Source: a virus. Taken from it: a DNA stretch of 41,690 nt. Each line of letters begins with the position of its first letter. Position 1 is the first letter of the stretch. Made by a program: the position numbers and the translations under genes. This document shows positions 7,005 to 15,111 of the stretch, piece after piece. The stretch covers positions 1 through 41,690 of IMG/VR virus record IMGVR_UViG_3300046733_001417. One strand, 5' to 3'. The notes beneath the pieces are model-generated. The model made no database searches. It saw only the letters and a list, made by a program, of their open reading frames with translations, and was not told the origin of the DNA.

Positions 7005-7444
7005 TACCAGGATACATCTTCACCCAAGTCAGGATCCTCTACCTTGTCAGCAGTCTGAGGCTTACGGGCTTTGAATTGCGAACCGCTTGCGATTCCTTCG
7101 GAATCGCTCCCTTTAGGTGTTTGCGCGCCGGATTGAAACATGAAGGTCATGGGCTTAACCACAAACTTAGTTTTCTTACGGGGCTTGCCGTCTTTATCCT
7201 CAAAGGTATCGATCCTAAGATCAGCTTCTAGGTAAACGGAATCACCTTTTTTTGCGAACTTCGCAATGTACTCGCCAGCTCCTCGCCATGCCTCAAAATC
7301 AAAAAAGTGGGCAGATTTTTCTCCACCCTTTCCTGGAAGGTTTACAGCTAGGCTGAAAGTGACAAGGGAAGACTCGCCAATCGTTTTTTCTGTCGGATCG
7401 CTTGTGAGGCGACCCATGAATGTTGCTTTTGCTAATGCGCTCAT
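7004..7444 (-). CDS. ssb: Single-stranded DNA-binding protein
   Basis: The protein has 146 residues from the ATG at 7444. The N-terminus ALAKATFMGRLTSDPTEK, the strand VTFSLAVN, the HFFDFEAWRGAGEYIAKF segment and SVYLEADLRID match the bacterial-type SSB OB-fold. The tail is flexible with acidic residues and ends DLGEDVSW instead of the usual DDDIPF, so binding of host SSB partners may differ. It coats single-stranded DNA during replication and annealing. It lies directly after the DnaB helicase gene. Confidence 0.9.
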   Translation of the reverse strand: MSALAKATFMGRLTSDPTEKTIGESSLVTFSLAVNLPGKGGEKSAHFFDFEAWRGAGEYIAKFAKKGDSVYLEADLRIDTFEDKDGKPRKKTKFVVKPMTFMFQSGAQTPKGSDSEGIASGSQFKARKPQTADKVEDPDLGEDVSW

Positions 7445-7445
7445 A

Positions 7446-8711
7446 TTAATGTAATACAGGTCGTGGTGTGAATTTCTGGATTTTTGGTTTGAAGCACACT
7501 TCGATGTCACCACATGCACCGTCGCGTTGCTTTTCTAAAGATATAATTGTTTCATCAGGGTCATCGTTTTTCCTCCAAAGCATGAGACAGACATCAGCAT
7601 CTTGTTCTAGTGATCCTGATTCCCGCATGTCAGATAATCTTGGCTTACGATTCAATTCGTCTGCCGAACGATTTAGCTGTGATAAAAGGATGACTGGAAT
7701 GTCTAGCTCCATTGCAATGTCTTTCATGGATCCTGCAATCTCAGCGACTTGCTGTTCTCGAGGGATTCTCGCATTGATTGGTCGCATTTTCTGCGCGTAA
7801 TCCACAACGATCATATCGAGTCCTTTTCGTGCGAACTTCCTAGCCTTTGCTTTCACTTGAGCTGTATTGATGTTTCCACGGTCATCTACCCAAAAGCTTC
7901 GGTCTTTCATCCAGTCCATTGCCGACTGATATTTTGCGATATCCTCGGGGCGAGCAGTATTATCAACTATGTATCCGACAGGAACTTCTGATTTATTCGA
8001 AATAAGCCTGCGCATGACTGCCTCAGCCTTCATCTCTAATGAGAAGAATAAAACTCTCTTGCCTTCCTTGACGGCATTTAGAGCCATCTCGCAGCCAAAA
8101 GCAGTCTTTCCTACTGAGGTTCGCGCTGCCACCACTATAAGATTGTTGGGTTGCCAACCATGAGTCATTTGGTCGAGCTTATTTATTCCTGTAGAAATAC
8201 CACTCATACCATCTTGCTCCATTCGCTTTTGAAGCTGTTCCCACATTGAATCAATAATTTCAGGAGCAGAACGAACATCTTCCTTGTTATCAATAGTCAG
8301 CTTGGTTAGCTCACGATCAATTTCCTCAATCAAAATCTTGGACTGCTGATTACTAGCTAGGTCATTGGAAATTTGAAGAGAAATCTTTTTCAGTCCATTT
8401 TTGATGTACTGCTCCTTTAAAGCTTCAACAAAAGAACCAAAACCTGTTGCAGTTTCACAAGCCTCGTAAATTGATGTTACACGGTCACGATCCTCGGCTT
8501 CTTTAAAGAAAAGAATTACATCAATATCGACACATTCTGAATCCTTATGCTCGATCATAAGAGTCCAAACCTTCTGATGAAATGGCTCTGAGAACCAATC
8601 TACATTGATTCCCATGCAGATAGCTTCATCCAAACACTCCATCGACTTGGCTGTGCAAGCGAGAAACCCCCGCTCAACATCAGGATCACTTATTGTTGTC
8701 AGCATATTCAT
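7446..8711 (-). CDS. dnaB: Replicative DNA helicase, DnaB family
   Basis: The protein has about 421 residues from the ATG at 8711 (the ATG at 8705 is also possible). The N-terminal domain is followed by the RecA-like motor. The P-loop AARTSVGKTAF is at about 195-205, Walker B reads LDMIVVDYAQ, and VILLSQLNRSADE and MRESGSLEQDADVCLML are helicase motifs 3-4. It unwinds DNA as a hexamer at the phage fork. The upstream neighbour is a probable loader and the downstream neighbour is SSB. Its start overlaps the loader gene by 26 bases. Confidence 0.95.
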   Translation of the reverse strand: MNMLTTISDPDVERGFLACTAKSMECLDEAICMGINVDWFSEPFHQKVWTLMIEHKDSECVDIDVILFFKEAEDRDRVTSIYEACETATGFGSFVEALKEQYIKNGLKKISLQISNDLASNQQSKILIEEIDRELTKLTIDNKEDVRSAPEIIDSMWEQLQKRMEQDGMSGISTGINKLDQMTHGWQPNNLIVVAARTSVGKTAFGCEMALNAVKEGKRVLFFSLEMKAEAVMRRLISNKSEVPVGYIVDNTARPEDIAKYQSAMDWMKDRSFWVDDRGNINTAQVKAKARKFARKGLDMIVVDYAQKMRPINARIPREQQVAEIAGSMKDIAMELDIPVILLSQLNRSADELNRKPRLSDMRESGSLEQDADVCLMLWRKNDDPDETIISLEKQRDGACGDIEVCFKPKIQKFTPRPVLH

Positions 8712-9225
8712 CGATGTACAATTGGTCGATATCTTGAATTGATTTCGCTGTGCGATATTTCTCAAAGATCGGTGGACGCTTATCCTCTGCCCAATCTAGA
8801 AAATCACTCAGTGAAATAGTTTTTTTCTCAGTCGCTGGTACAGGTCGCCAATCTGGCTGATTTCTAAGCCAAATCGTAAGACATGAACCCCAATGTTTGA
8901 CGGGTGATTTCCCGACAACCCAACCTTTGGACTGGTAGTGATCATAGAACAACTCAGCCTTGGGCTGGAGAGGCTCAGCAACACTTCTTTGTCTAAAATA
9001 ATCCATGACCTCTTTGATGTTCTTTGGCTTATTACCTTCACCTAAGCTTTTCTTTATAGAAGGTCTACGCTTGGACTCCTTCTTCGGCTCAGGCGCTTGG
9101 ATGTTCGGCATGTACTGGGCAAAAGCGGCTAATAATATCTGTTGCTTTTCCATGCCGAACATTTGTTTCATGTTTTCCAAGCGAGCTTCGACCGTATCCG
9201 AAAGTCTAACCTCTATCCGTTTCAT
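8686..9225 (-). CDS. Probable replication/helicase-loading protein
   Basis: The protein has 179 residues. The N-terminus (RIEVRLSDTVEARLENMKQM) resembles a ribbon-helix-helix unit. The middle has EVMDYFRQRS, AELFYDHYQSKGWVVGKSPV and HWGSCLTIWLRNQPDW. This 'F..YY..GW.VGK.P.K.W...i..W' block is common in phage and plasmid replication proteins that work with DnaB-type helicases. The gene sits directly upstream of dnaB. Helicase loader or origin protein is inferred from motif and context. Confidence 0.6.
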   Translation of the reverse strand: MKRIEVRLSDTVEARLENMKQMFGMEKQQILLAAFAQYMPNIQAPEPKKESKRRPSIKKSLGEGNKPKNIKEVMDYFRQRSVAEPLQPKAELFYDHYQSKGWVVGKSPVKHWGSCLTIWLRNQPDWRPVPATEKKTISLSDFLDWAEDKRPPIFEKYRTAKSIQDIDQLYIDEYADNNK

Positions 9226-9640
9226 CGATTTCTATGAGGTGTACGTAAATACCAGGTTGCTGATGTCGAATCTTCTTCATCGCTAATTCCACGACTTGGG
9301 CATCATCGTTCCAAAATAGGAGCTTACCCATTGTATCTTGAAATAATTTAAGCAAATTATCGGAATCAGGTTTCTTGATGTGATATTCCCAGCCACGTTC
9401 TTTTACCGCTTTCTTCTCATTAGAGAGAAAAGGAAGCTTATAAATAATCGTAAGCTTAAGAGGGCCTTCGCAAGGCTTCTCAGGTACATGCGGCATGAGG
9501 AGTGACATAAAGTCGGCTTCTTGCTGTTTTCCTTTCGCTGTAGTGAATGAAAATGGCTTTCCATCTTTTCTGACTCCTATTCTCTTGGTTGATTGAGCAG
9601 TTGATCTTGGTGGGTTACAACTAATGAAAAATGCATTCAT
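9206..9640 (-). CDS. rusA: RusA-family Holliday junction resolvase
   Basis: The protein has 144 residues, a typical RusA length. Key residues are visible in KKPDSDNLLKLFQD (Asp92, Asp94) and FWNDDAQVVELAMKK (Asp112, Asp113, then Lys). These acidic residues bind Mg2+ in RusA, which cuts Holliday junctions symmetrically. It would resolve branched DNA from Rad52-type annealing before packaging. It overlaps the nuclease gene upstream by four bases. Confidence 0.9.
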   Translation of the reverse strand: MNAFFISCNPPRSTAQSTKRIGVRKDGKPFSFTTAKGKQQEADFMSLLMPHVPEKPCEGPLKLTIIYKLPFLSNEKKAVKERGWEYHIKKPDSDNLLKLFQDTMGKLLFWNDDAQVVELAMKKIRHQQPGIYVHLIEIDETDRG

Positions 9641-10713
9641 TCTGCTGAAACTGATTTAGCTTTTGCTTTCTGAAACATTACTTGCTCAAGGCGTTGACGT
9701 AAATCTTTGCGAGCTTGAGCCTTTCCCTGTTTCGTAAATTCTGCCCAGATGGTAACCAAGTCGGGTTCGCTAATTTTGACTGCTTGTAAAAATTCTTTAA
9801 CAGGCAAATTCGAGCCAAATAAAATTTCTGCCGCACCTGCAGCATCAAAGGAAGTAGTTGATCCAGTGTTCCTAAGCTTATACCCAGGGACATCAACCCC
9901 AGCTTCAAGCCGGCTCTTAGCAGTAGATTTAACGCTTTTGCCGAAACGCTCGATAAAGCCAACAAGCCCCATCTTTTCAGCCAATTCTTCATTTGAAATA
10001 TTTTCCATATCAATTTCTTTAGTTTCATGTTTTAAGTATTCGAATGCGGTTGGACAATGGGCCAACGCTTTGCAGTATTTGCATTGTTTAGGGCCAGCAA
10101 TTGCCTCTGCTTCCTCGTCTTCGACTTGAATAGCTAACTCCCTTATTAGTCCCTTTAGAATTTCACCAAGATCACGGTGCATGATTCCTGTGGTGAATTT
10201 ACCGAGGGCAGGTTGTAGCAACGCTAGCTGAATCTTTTGGACTTCGGGATAATTCTCGAAAACAAGCATAGCATAGACTTGAAGCTGTTTATTCTGATGA
10301 GCCTCCTCGTAACTGCCATACAGCATTTTGTAGTCAAGAATGGTGGCATCCTCTCCGTCAATCTCAAGCCTATCGATCTGCCCAGAGAGGATGCCTACCT
10401 CGTTGTCCTTAAGCCACAACCGAGGCTCACGACTAACACTACCCTTTAACCCAAATTTCTTGGTTACAATGTCTTCCATTCTTCGACATTCCTGTATGAT
10501 GAAACGCTCGTTGTTATCGGAGATTTCTTCAAGTGGAACTCGGTCTTCCATGTAGGAATGTAGTTGAGTTCCTGCGGAAGCATCAGAAGTATCGTAATCC
10601 TTGAACTTCTGAGATGCCTTGAACCTCGCAAGGCAGAGCATGTTTTCGTAAACAGAGCTACCTGACATCTTGGTAACACCGTCCCATGCTCGCTCGTCTC
10701 TTTTTACTGCCAT
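9637..10713 (-). CDS. Cas4/RecB-like PD-(D/E)XK nuclease with Fe-S cysteines
   Basis: The protein has 358 residues. The nuclease core is His52 (GTQLHSYMED), Asp114 (SGQIDRLEID), Asp127-x-Lys129 (ILDYKM) and Gln143-x3-Tyr147 (QLQVY), as in RecB/Cas4/AddB nucleases and phage DUF2800-type proteins. Cys27 plus Cys211-x2-Cys214-x5-Cys220 reproduces the four-cysteine iron-sulfur 'staple' of AddB and Cas4. It probably resects DNA ends for the Rad52-type annealing protein encoded immediately upstream. The C-terminal third is helical and Lys-rich. Confidence 0.85.
   Translation of the reverse strand: MAVKRDERAWDGVTKMSGSSVYENMLCLARFKASQKFKDYDTSDASAGTQLHSYMEDRVPLEEISDNNERFIIQECRRMEDIVTKKFGLKGSVSREPRLWLKDNEVGILSGQIDRLEIDGEDATILDYKMLYGSYEEAHQNKQLQVYAMLVFENYPEVQKIQLALLQPALGKFTTGIMHRDLGEILKGLIRELAIQVEDEEAEAIAGPKQCKYCKALAHCPTAFEYLKHETKEIDMENISNEELAEKMGLVGFIERFGKSVKSTAKSRLEAGVDVPGYKLRNTGSTTSFDAAGAAEILFGSNLPVKEFLQAVKISEPDLVTIWAEFTKQGKAQARKDLRQRLEQVMFQKAKAKSVSAE
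10446..10467. promoter_or_regulatory. Second intragenic match to the palindromic element
   Basis: TTAACCCAAA, TT and TCTTGGTTAC give the 22-base length and near-symmetrical ends of the late elements, followed by AATG. It lies in the coding sequence for KKFGLKG of the Cas4-like nuclease. It may be chance or a binding site within the operon. Confidence 0.2.
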
Positions 10714-11177
10714 CCGTCCAATTTTGCCTTCTTTTCAGAAGAAAGATTTTTTGGCAATGCCCAAGATGGCAGGGTAGGTGGGTTCTCAATTTGGCGATAC
10801 TTATTCATCTCGACCCATTTGGTTGGTAAATAGTATAAATATCTTCCGATTCCCCACCGAACCCCAGCCCTCTTGAGGGCATCACTTATTCCACCCTTCG
10901 CTCCTTCAATCGCTGAGTCACCCGCACCATCAGATTTCCCTATCCATTCATTATTCATGCGTACAAACAATGTGCAAATTAATCTACCTGAAGGAAATTC
11001 CTCGTATGAATCTTTCCAGTTTTCCGGCCCGACTACTTGATCGAGACGTTTCATGACATCTCTGGCATCTAAATAAGCTAATGCTATGCATTTTGTTTTA
11101 TCCTTATTGGTCGAACCTGGTCGCCAATGAATCACGCTTGAGGGAAAAGGTTCTTTGAATTTTTTTTCCAAACACAT
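10704..11177 (-). CDS. Rad52/Rad22-family single-strand annealing protein
   Basis: The protein has 157 residues. It has the Rad52-type core: AYLDARDVMKRLDQVVGPENW near the N-terminus, a beta-sheet part (GRLICTLFVRMNNEW), then GDSAIEGAKGGISDALKRAG and VRWGIGRYLYYLP. These proteins form rings that anneal complementary strands. With the Fe-S nuclease, SSB and RusA it completes a phage homologous-recombination set. The start overlaps the HTH gene stop. Confidence 0.9.
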   Translation of the reverse strand: MCLEKKFKEPFPSSVIHWRPGSTNKDKTKCIALAYLDARDVMKRLDQVVGPENWKDSYEEFPSGRLICTLFVRMNNEWIGKSDGAGDSAIEGAKGGISDALKRAGVRWGIGRYLYYLPTKWVEMNKYRQIENPPTLPSWALPKNLSSEKKAKLDGWQ

Positions 11178-11392
11178 TAGACTTCCTCCATTACGGTTAA
11201 TGCCTCAATCTCAGATTTGAGGACGCGTTTATTTCTGCTGAAAGGCGTTTTAAAAGCTCGAAGCTTTTTCGCCTTAATCAGCTCGTTTACGGATCGAAAT
11301 GAATCGAACTTCAAAATCCTAGCTGCTTCGCTAAGACTAAGAGTATCTGCCAATCTCACCTGTTTTCCACACACTTTTTCACTCATGTTCAT
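11177..11392 (-). CDS. Small HTH protein (excisionase/MerR-like)
   Basis: I start it at the ATG at 11392 (or 11386), because the longer frame begins with a run of Phe from an AT-rich leader. The 71-residue product carries LSLSEAARILKF and a second helix (SVNELIKAKKLRAF), then NKRVLKSEIEAL, matching the winged-helix layout of HTH_17/excisionase-type proteins. As first gene of the leftward operon it could be an autoregulator or the recombination directionality factor for the integrase. Confidence 0.6.
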   Translation of the reverse strand: MNMSEKVCGKQVRLADTLSLSEAARILKFDSFRSVNELIKAKKLRAFKTPFSRNKRVLKSEIEALTVMEEV

Positions 11393-11568
11393 ATCTTTAG
11401 CGGAAATCCTTTCGAGAAAAAAGAAAAAAAATAGCAAAATGCAAAATAAATTATCAAATAGCTAAATTAGGTGAAAAAAAATGACAAAAAGTATTGACTA
11501 TAATATTTAATTTCGGTTTTTATATTGAATTGTGATTTACAATACTTGCCCAAAAACAAAAAAAGCAC
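11393..11568. promoter_or_regulatory. Divergent early control region
   Basis: This very AT-rich 176-base gap separates the leftward replication operon from two rightward small genes. AAGTATTG (11489-11496) and CAATACTT (11540-11547) are perfect inverted 8-mers 43 bases apart, fitting paired operators. A TTGACT at 11494-11499 overlaps the first arm and could be a rightward -35 box, though no good -10 lies at ideal spacing. Poly-T and poly-A runs cover the rest. Confidence 0.45.
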
Positions 11569-11793
11569 ATGAATAAAATAGAAAAATCAATAGGCATTCG
11601 AGTGAAGCCTGAAACTTACGATAGTATAATTAGTATGTGTGGTAAGCTAGGAGATATCCCAGTCAATAACTTTGCTCAAAATTCCATAGAATCAGCATTA
11701 GAAATGCTAAAAAATAAAGAATTAACCGTCCCAAAGTGGATAGCAGTGCAACGCTTCGCACTAGATTTTGATAAAGGCGAAAAATTAAAATGA
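11569..11793 (+). CDS. Small ribbon-helix-helix-like protein, candidate regulator
   Basis: The protein has 74 residues. SIGIRVKPETYDSIISMCGK gives a strand followed by a helix, and VNNFAQNSIESALEML gives a second helix, as in CopG/Arc-like proteins. It is the first gene rightward from the divergent control region, opposite the replication operon, which is the usual place for a lysogeny regulator. No classical CI-type repressor is visible, so it is a candidate, not an assignment. The stop overlaps the next ATG (ATGA). Confidence 0.45.
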   Translation: MNKIEKSIGIRVKPETYDSIISMCGKLGDIPVNNFAQNSIESALEMLKNKELTVPKWIAVQRFALDFDKGEKLK

Positions 11794-12263
11794 ATAATAA
11801 TTTAATAGTAGAATTTGAAGAGGATAATCAAGAAGTTCAGTTTGAGAATACTATTACGGGTATTTCAATTGATGGACAGAAATTATCAGACACTCACGAT
11901 CTAACGCAGAAAGTAATTCGCATGACTAAGACAATTCAGGTTTTGGCATGGCTAGCAACCTCACTAGCAGTTCTGGCAGTCACAAGCGTACTGTTCATGA
12001 CTCATTGGCTACTCAGTCACGAATCTAGTATTGAGCAGTTGCTCCTTACAGGTAATGACAAGTATAATCAAATGCGGGTAGATTCACTTGCATGGAATGC
12101 CCACAAAAGAGAACGAGCATATGTTCACCTCAAAGAGTTCCACAGACTGGAGTGGGATGAGGATATGCAGGATTGGGTTAAGGCCCCTCCGCCACCACCA
12201 CCATTGAAACCCAACCCGATAGGAGGTGCCAATCACCTTGATCTGAAGTGGGCAGGTCGCTGA
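11790..12263 (+). CDS. Single-pass membrane protein with coiled ectodomain
   Basis: The protein has 157 residues. An acidic N-terminus is followed by one membrane helix at about 50-74 (LAWLATSLAVLAVTSVLF). The C-terminal part is charged and helical, followed by a Pro run (APPPPPPLKPNP). It is coupled to the small regulator-like gene before it. If expressed from the prophage it could be a lysogenic-conversion or superinfection-exclusion protein, but there is no direct evidence for this. Confidence 0.5.
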   Translation: MNNNLIVEFEEDNQEVQFENTITGISIDGQKLSDTHDLTQKVIRMTKTIQVLAWLATSLAVLAVTSVLFMTHWLLSHESSIEQLLLTGNDKYNQMRVDSLAWNAHKRERAYVHLKEFHRLEWDEDMQDWVKAPPPPPPLKPNPIGGANHLDLKWAGR

Positions 12264-12564
12264 GGGTTAACCCTGCGATAGTAGAAGAAGCCAAGAGGGG
12301 AAACCATAGGGGGGTAAAATAATCTCCCTCTCCTTAAAAACCTCTCCCTTGTATATATGTTTTTATTCCTAAGATATAAGCTATACTTTATATCTATGCT
12401 TCTTAGCCTCCTTAATCCCCCCCTATAGTCCCCCCCTTAATGGTTCCAGAATCGGCTGGAAACCGCATAAAAACTAGGGTTTTAAAAACAGAAAATTGGG
12501 CTTACACGTTGAAACTACGTTATCTGCCGTAGTCTGCACGTATCAGGCTACGGGATTAGCCGGA
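12264..12564. other. Structured non-coding gap between convergent genes
   Basis: No gene is seen. AGGGTTAACCCT (12263-12274) is a perfect palindrome at the stop of the membrane-protein gene. CCATAGGGGGG (12303-12313) pairs with CCCCCCTATAG (12418-12428) with one mismatch. Inside that span AGATATAA (12372-12379) and TTATATCT (12388-12395) form a smaller hairpin. Near the integrase end, CTACGG and CCGTAG arms at 12526-12531 and 12547-12552 form a further hairpin. These could terminate both transcripts; a replication origin or small RNA is also possible. Confidence 0.35.
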
Positions 12565-13569
12565 CTAAGACGGGACAATATTAAAAAATTCTTGAGATTC
12601 CTCAGGGCCGATTCCTGTATTAAGATAGTGTTTATTGAATACCTTTTCATTATTATGTCCCATGCACCGCATCGCCCAACTTTTACCGCCATGGAAATAA
12701 CCATATGTTCCGAAGCTGTGCCTAGCCCCGTCGTGAGGGTAAATGATTCCTGATTTTATAATGGCTTTTTTCCGATTCTTGGCAAAAACACGGTAGCGAT
12801 TAATTGGGCCGATTTCTCCCATCGAATGTTTTTTATATTTACCTATCCAATCCCAGAGGTTTGATGGAAGGTCAGTAAGCTTGCGGTTCTTTCTTGTTTT
12901 GGCTGATTTTCCTTCAATAATTATCAAGTTTTTCTGGGGGTAAAATAACTCCCACTTGAGCCTAGCTAATTCATAGGGTCTAATGCCTGCGAAAAAAGAC
13001 AGAGCAGTTGCTACTTTGTACTCAGGGCGCGTGTTGCTGAGAAGCTCTTCTGTTTCCTGGGGAGTTAAAATTCCAATTAATTCTTCATCGACAAATTTAG
13101 AATCCCATTTAACCTTGTAGAAATGATTACTGGTCAAGTCATTCTCATGACACCAGTTTAAGAATCCTCCCACTTCTGATCTTAGAGTTTTCCTAGTGGT
13201 TTCTGAGTTTGCAACCAGGATGTAATCCTTGAAAACCTGACGGGTAACTTCGGATAAACAAGGATCATCTAGGTATCTCACAAAATGATTACACTTAGTT
13301 TTCCGCGAAGATATGGTAACTGGTCTAGCACCAAGCTCTGTCAATTTGTCTAAGTGTTTTGCTAGTGCAGTAGAAAGTAATATTCTATCCGCATCGGAAT
13401 TTTCGTCTGTTCCCTCGAGAAAAGGTTTTTCAAATTCTCGTTTATAATCGTAAGCTTCTGTTCGGGATTTGAAATATTTTCTTTTTCTTTTCCCGAAATT
13501 TGACTCAACCAACCAAGGGAATCTGCCTTCCTTACGTCTTGTTTCGTCCAATCTGACCGTTATTTTCAT
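12565..13569 (-). CDS. int: Tyrosine-recombinase integrase
   Basis: The protein has 334 residues. An N-terminal arm-binding/SAM-like part (to about 165) is followed by the catalytic domain with Arg197 (FFAGIRPYELARLKW), Lys221/224 (EGKSAKTRK), His279 and Arg283 with His284 (PHDGARHSFG), His305 (CMGHNN) and Tyr315 (FNKHYLN). The first His is four residues before Arg, not three as in the classical HxxR, a spacing I associate with Verrucomicrobia/Planctomycetes-type integrases. It would insert phage DNA at the host tRNA-Phe gene. Its start lies beside the arm sites of attP, so binding may shut off its own promoter. Confidence 0.92.
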   Translation of the reverse strand: MKITVRLDETRRKEGRFPWLVESNFGKRKRKYFKSRTEAYDYKREFEKPFLEGTDENSDADRILLSTALAKHLDKLTELGARPVTISSRKTKCNHFVRYLDDPCLSEVTRQVFKDYILVANSETTRKTLRSEVGGFLNWCHENDLTSNHFYKVKWDSKFVDEELIGILTPQETEELLSNTRPEYKVATALSFFAGIRPYELARLKWELFYPQKNLIIIEGKSAKTRKNRKLTDLPSNLWDWIGKYKKHSMGEIGPINRYRVFAKNRKKAIIKSGIIYPHDGARHSFGTYGYFHGGKSWAMRCMGHNNEKVFNKHYLNTGIGPEESQEFFNIVPS

Positions 13570-13575
13570 AATTTT

Positions 13576-13823
<248 letters not shown>

Positions 13824-13867
13824 AAAGGTCTTGATTAATCCAAGAGTGTGATTCATAATTAAAAGCC

Positions 13868-14083
13868 GTGAAGGATGAAGAGATTTTAAATAACGTTGAG
13901 CCAATACTAAAGGAGTATTACTCAACATTTTTATTAGTGGGGTTTAAAGCTGATACAGGCGAAATAAGTTCCATAGGTTGTTTAGGTGACATGAAAGACC
14001 CATCAGGGGAATATAAGAAACTAAAGCCTATTCATGGGAAAATATGTAGACTAGTGGAGAAAAGTAATGAGGAAGATTCGTAA
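13868..14083 (+). CDS. Small unknown protein (71 aa)
   Basis: The frame starts at GTG 13868 and no earlier ATG exists. Residues EEILNNVEPILKEYYSTF form a likely helix. They are followed by LLVGFKADTGEISSIGCLGD, likely beta strands, and a short helix. It is the first gene rightward of attP and overlaps the next gene by 17 bases, so it belongs to the packaging operon. No family is recognised. Confidence 0.5.
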   Translation: MKDEEILNNVEPILKEYYSTFLLVGFKADTGEISSIGCLGDMKDPSGEYKKLKPIHGKICRLVEKSNEEDS

Positions 14084-14462
14084 AGGTTGGGCAGTATTTG
14101 ATGAGTTTCCGCCTATATTCGTTAGGCTTTTGGCTAGAGAAAGGATTTTAAATAAGAACGGTAAGACTAGTGCTGTTAGGGTTCTTTCTGATGAAGAGAT
14201 AGCTATAAATTCTGAGTTAGATATTGATAAGGTGAAATTACTTAGCGAACACCACAACTGGGATGATATTGAAGTTGGTGAGGCTAAAAGGTTTTGCCAG
14301 GGGTGTAATTTTGATTTGTTTGATTGGCAGGTAAGAAACTCTGCATATGCTTTAGCATCAAATGGAAGCTTTGCTTATTTAAGGTCTAGTCCCGACTGGG
14401 TTAAGAAATACAAGCCAATGTTAATGTCATTCTTTAAAAATGCCGCGACGTCGAAAGTATAG
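14067..14462 (+). CDS. Unknown protein upstream of terminase (131 aa)
   Basis: A GGAG sits about 8 bases before the ATG. The middle, SDEEIAINSELDIDKVKLLS, reads like a helix-turn-helix, and the C-terminal half is rich in aromatics (FDLFDWQVRNSAYAL, YLRSSPDWVKKYKPM). It overlaps the terminase small subunit candidate by 23 bases. DNA binding at packaging is plausible from the HTH-like part and context, but I do not recognise the family. Confidence 0.5.
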   Translation: MRKIRKGWAVFDEFPPIFVRLLARERILNKNGKTSAVRVLSDEEIAINSELDIDKVKLLSEHHNWDDIEVGEAKRFCQGCNFDLFDWQVRNSAYALASNGSFAYLRSSPDWVKKYKPMLMSFFKNAATSKV

Positions 14463-15111
14463 TACCGATGAGCTAGCTACGCTCATGCGAAGGCATGATG
14501 GTAATTACGGCACAGCTGCAGAAGAGTTGGGAATTGCTGAGCATAATCTTCGTGAAAAGGTTAGGCGTGATCCAAAGTTAAAAGCTTTATGGCAAGTAGC
14601 AGGCGAGCAAGGTCATGCACCGTCCGAGGTTGAGTTAATGGCTAGATCGGAACCGCCAGAAGCTCCGAGCCATAAGGAATTCCTTGGTGCTTTAAAAGCA
14701 AACGGCAAAGAAGTATTCATGAACGACATTGAAGGGATGCTTAAAAATCCTGCCAATATCGAGAAACTAAAGGTATTTGAGAACCTACAGGGAGGCATAG
14801 GGCGTTTAATGTCCAATGCCCTAGAGGTAACCCAAAAGATTGCTATTCGTCAGAATATTGCTCTTTTTGAAGTGGGAGAGAAATTAAGAGATGATATATC
14901 TGGAGGCTCGCTAGACCCTGAGGAGGAAATACTGAAAACAAAGTTGTTTCTGCAAGCTACTGAACAGCAAGGTAAATTCTATGACAGACTTTTACATGGC
15001 TTAGATTTGATGATCAAGATGAGTGATAAGGATAATAAACAGGATAAGAGAAAGCCTGGGTTCAGACCTCTTAAGGAAATGCAACCAGATGCCAAGACTA
15101 AAGAAAATTGA
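14440..15111 (+). CDS. terS: Terminase small subunit (candidate)
   Basis: The protein has 223 residues. It begins PRRRKYSTDELATLMRRHDG, then NYGTAAEELGIAEHNLREKV, a Fis/homeodomain-like helix-turn-helix. A long helical middle for oligomerisation follows, then a Lys-rich tail. This is the usual make-up of small terminases, which bind the packaging start on phage DNA and stimulate the large subunit. It overlaps the large terminase gene by 23 bases. The call rests on HTH plus position. Confidence 0.65.
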   Translation: MPRRRKYSTDELATLMRRHDGNYGTAAEELGIAEHNLREKVRRDPKLKALWQVAGEQGHAPSEVELMARSEPPEAPSHKEFLGALKANGKEVFMNDIEGMLKNPANIEKLKVFENLQGGIGRLMSNALEVTQKIAIRQNIALFEVGEKLRDDISGGSLDPEEEILKTKLFLQATEQQGKFYDRLLHGLDLMIKMSDKDNKQDKRKPGFRPLKEMQPDAKTKEN

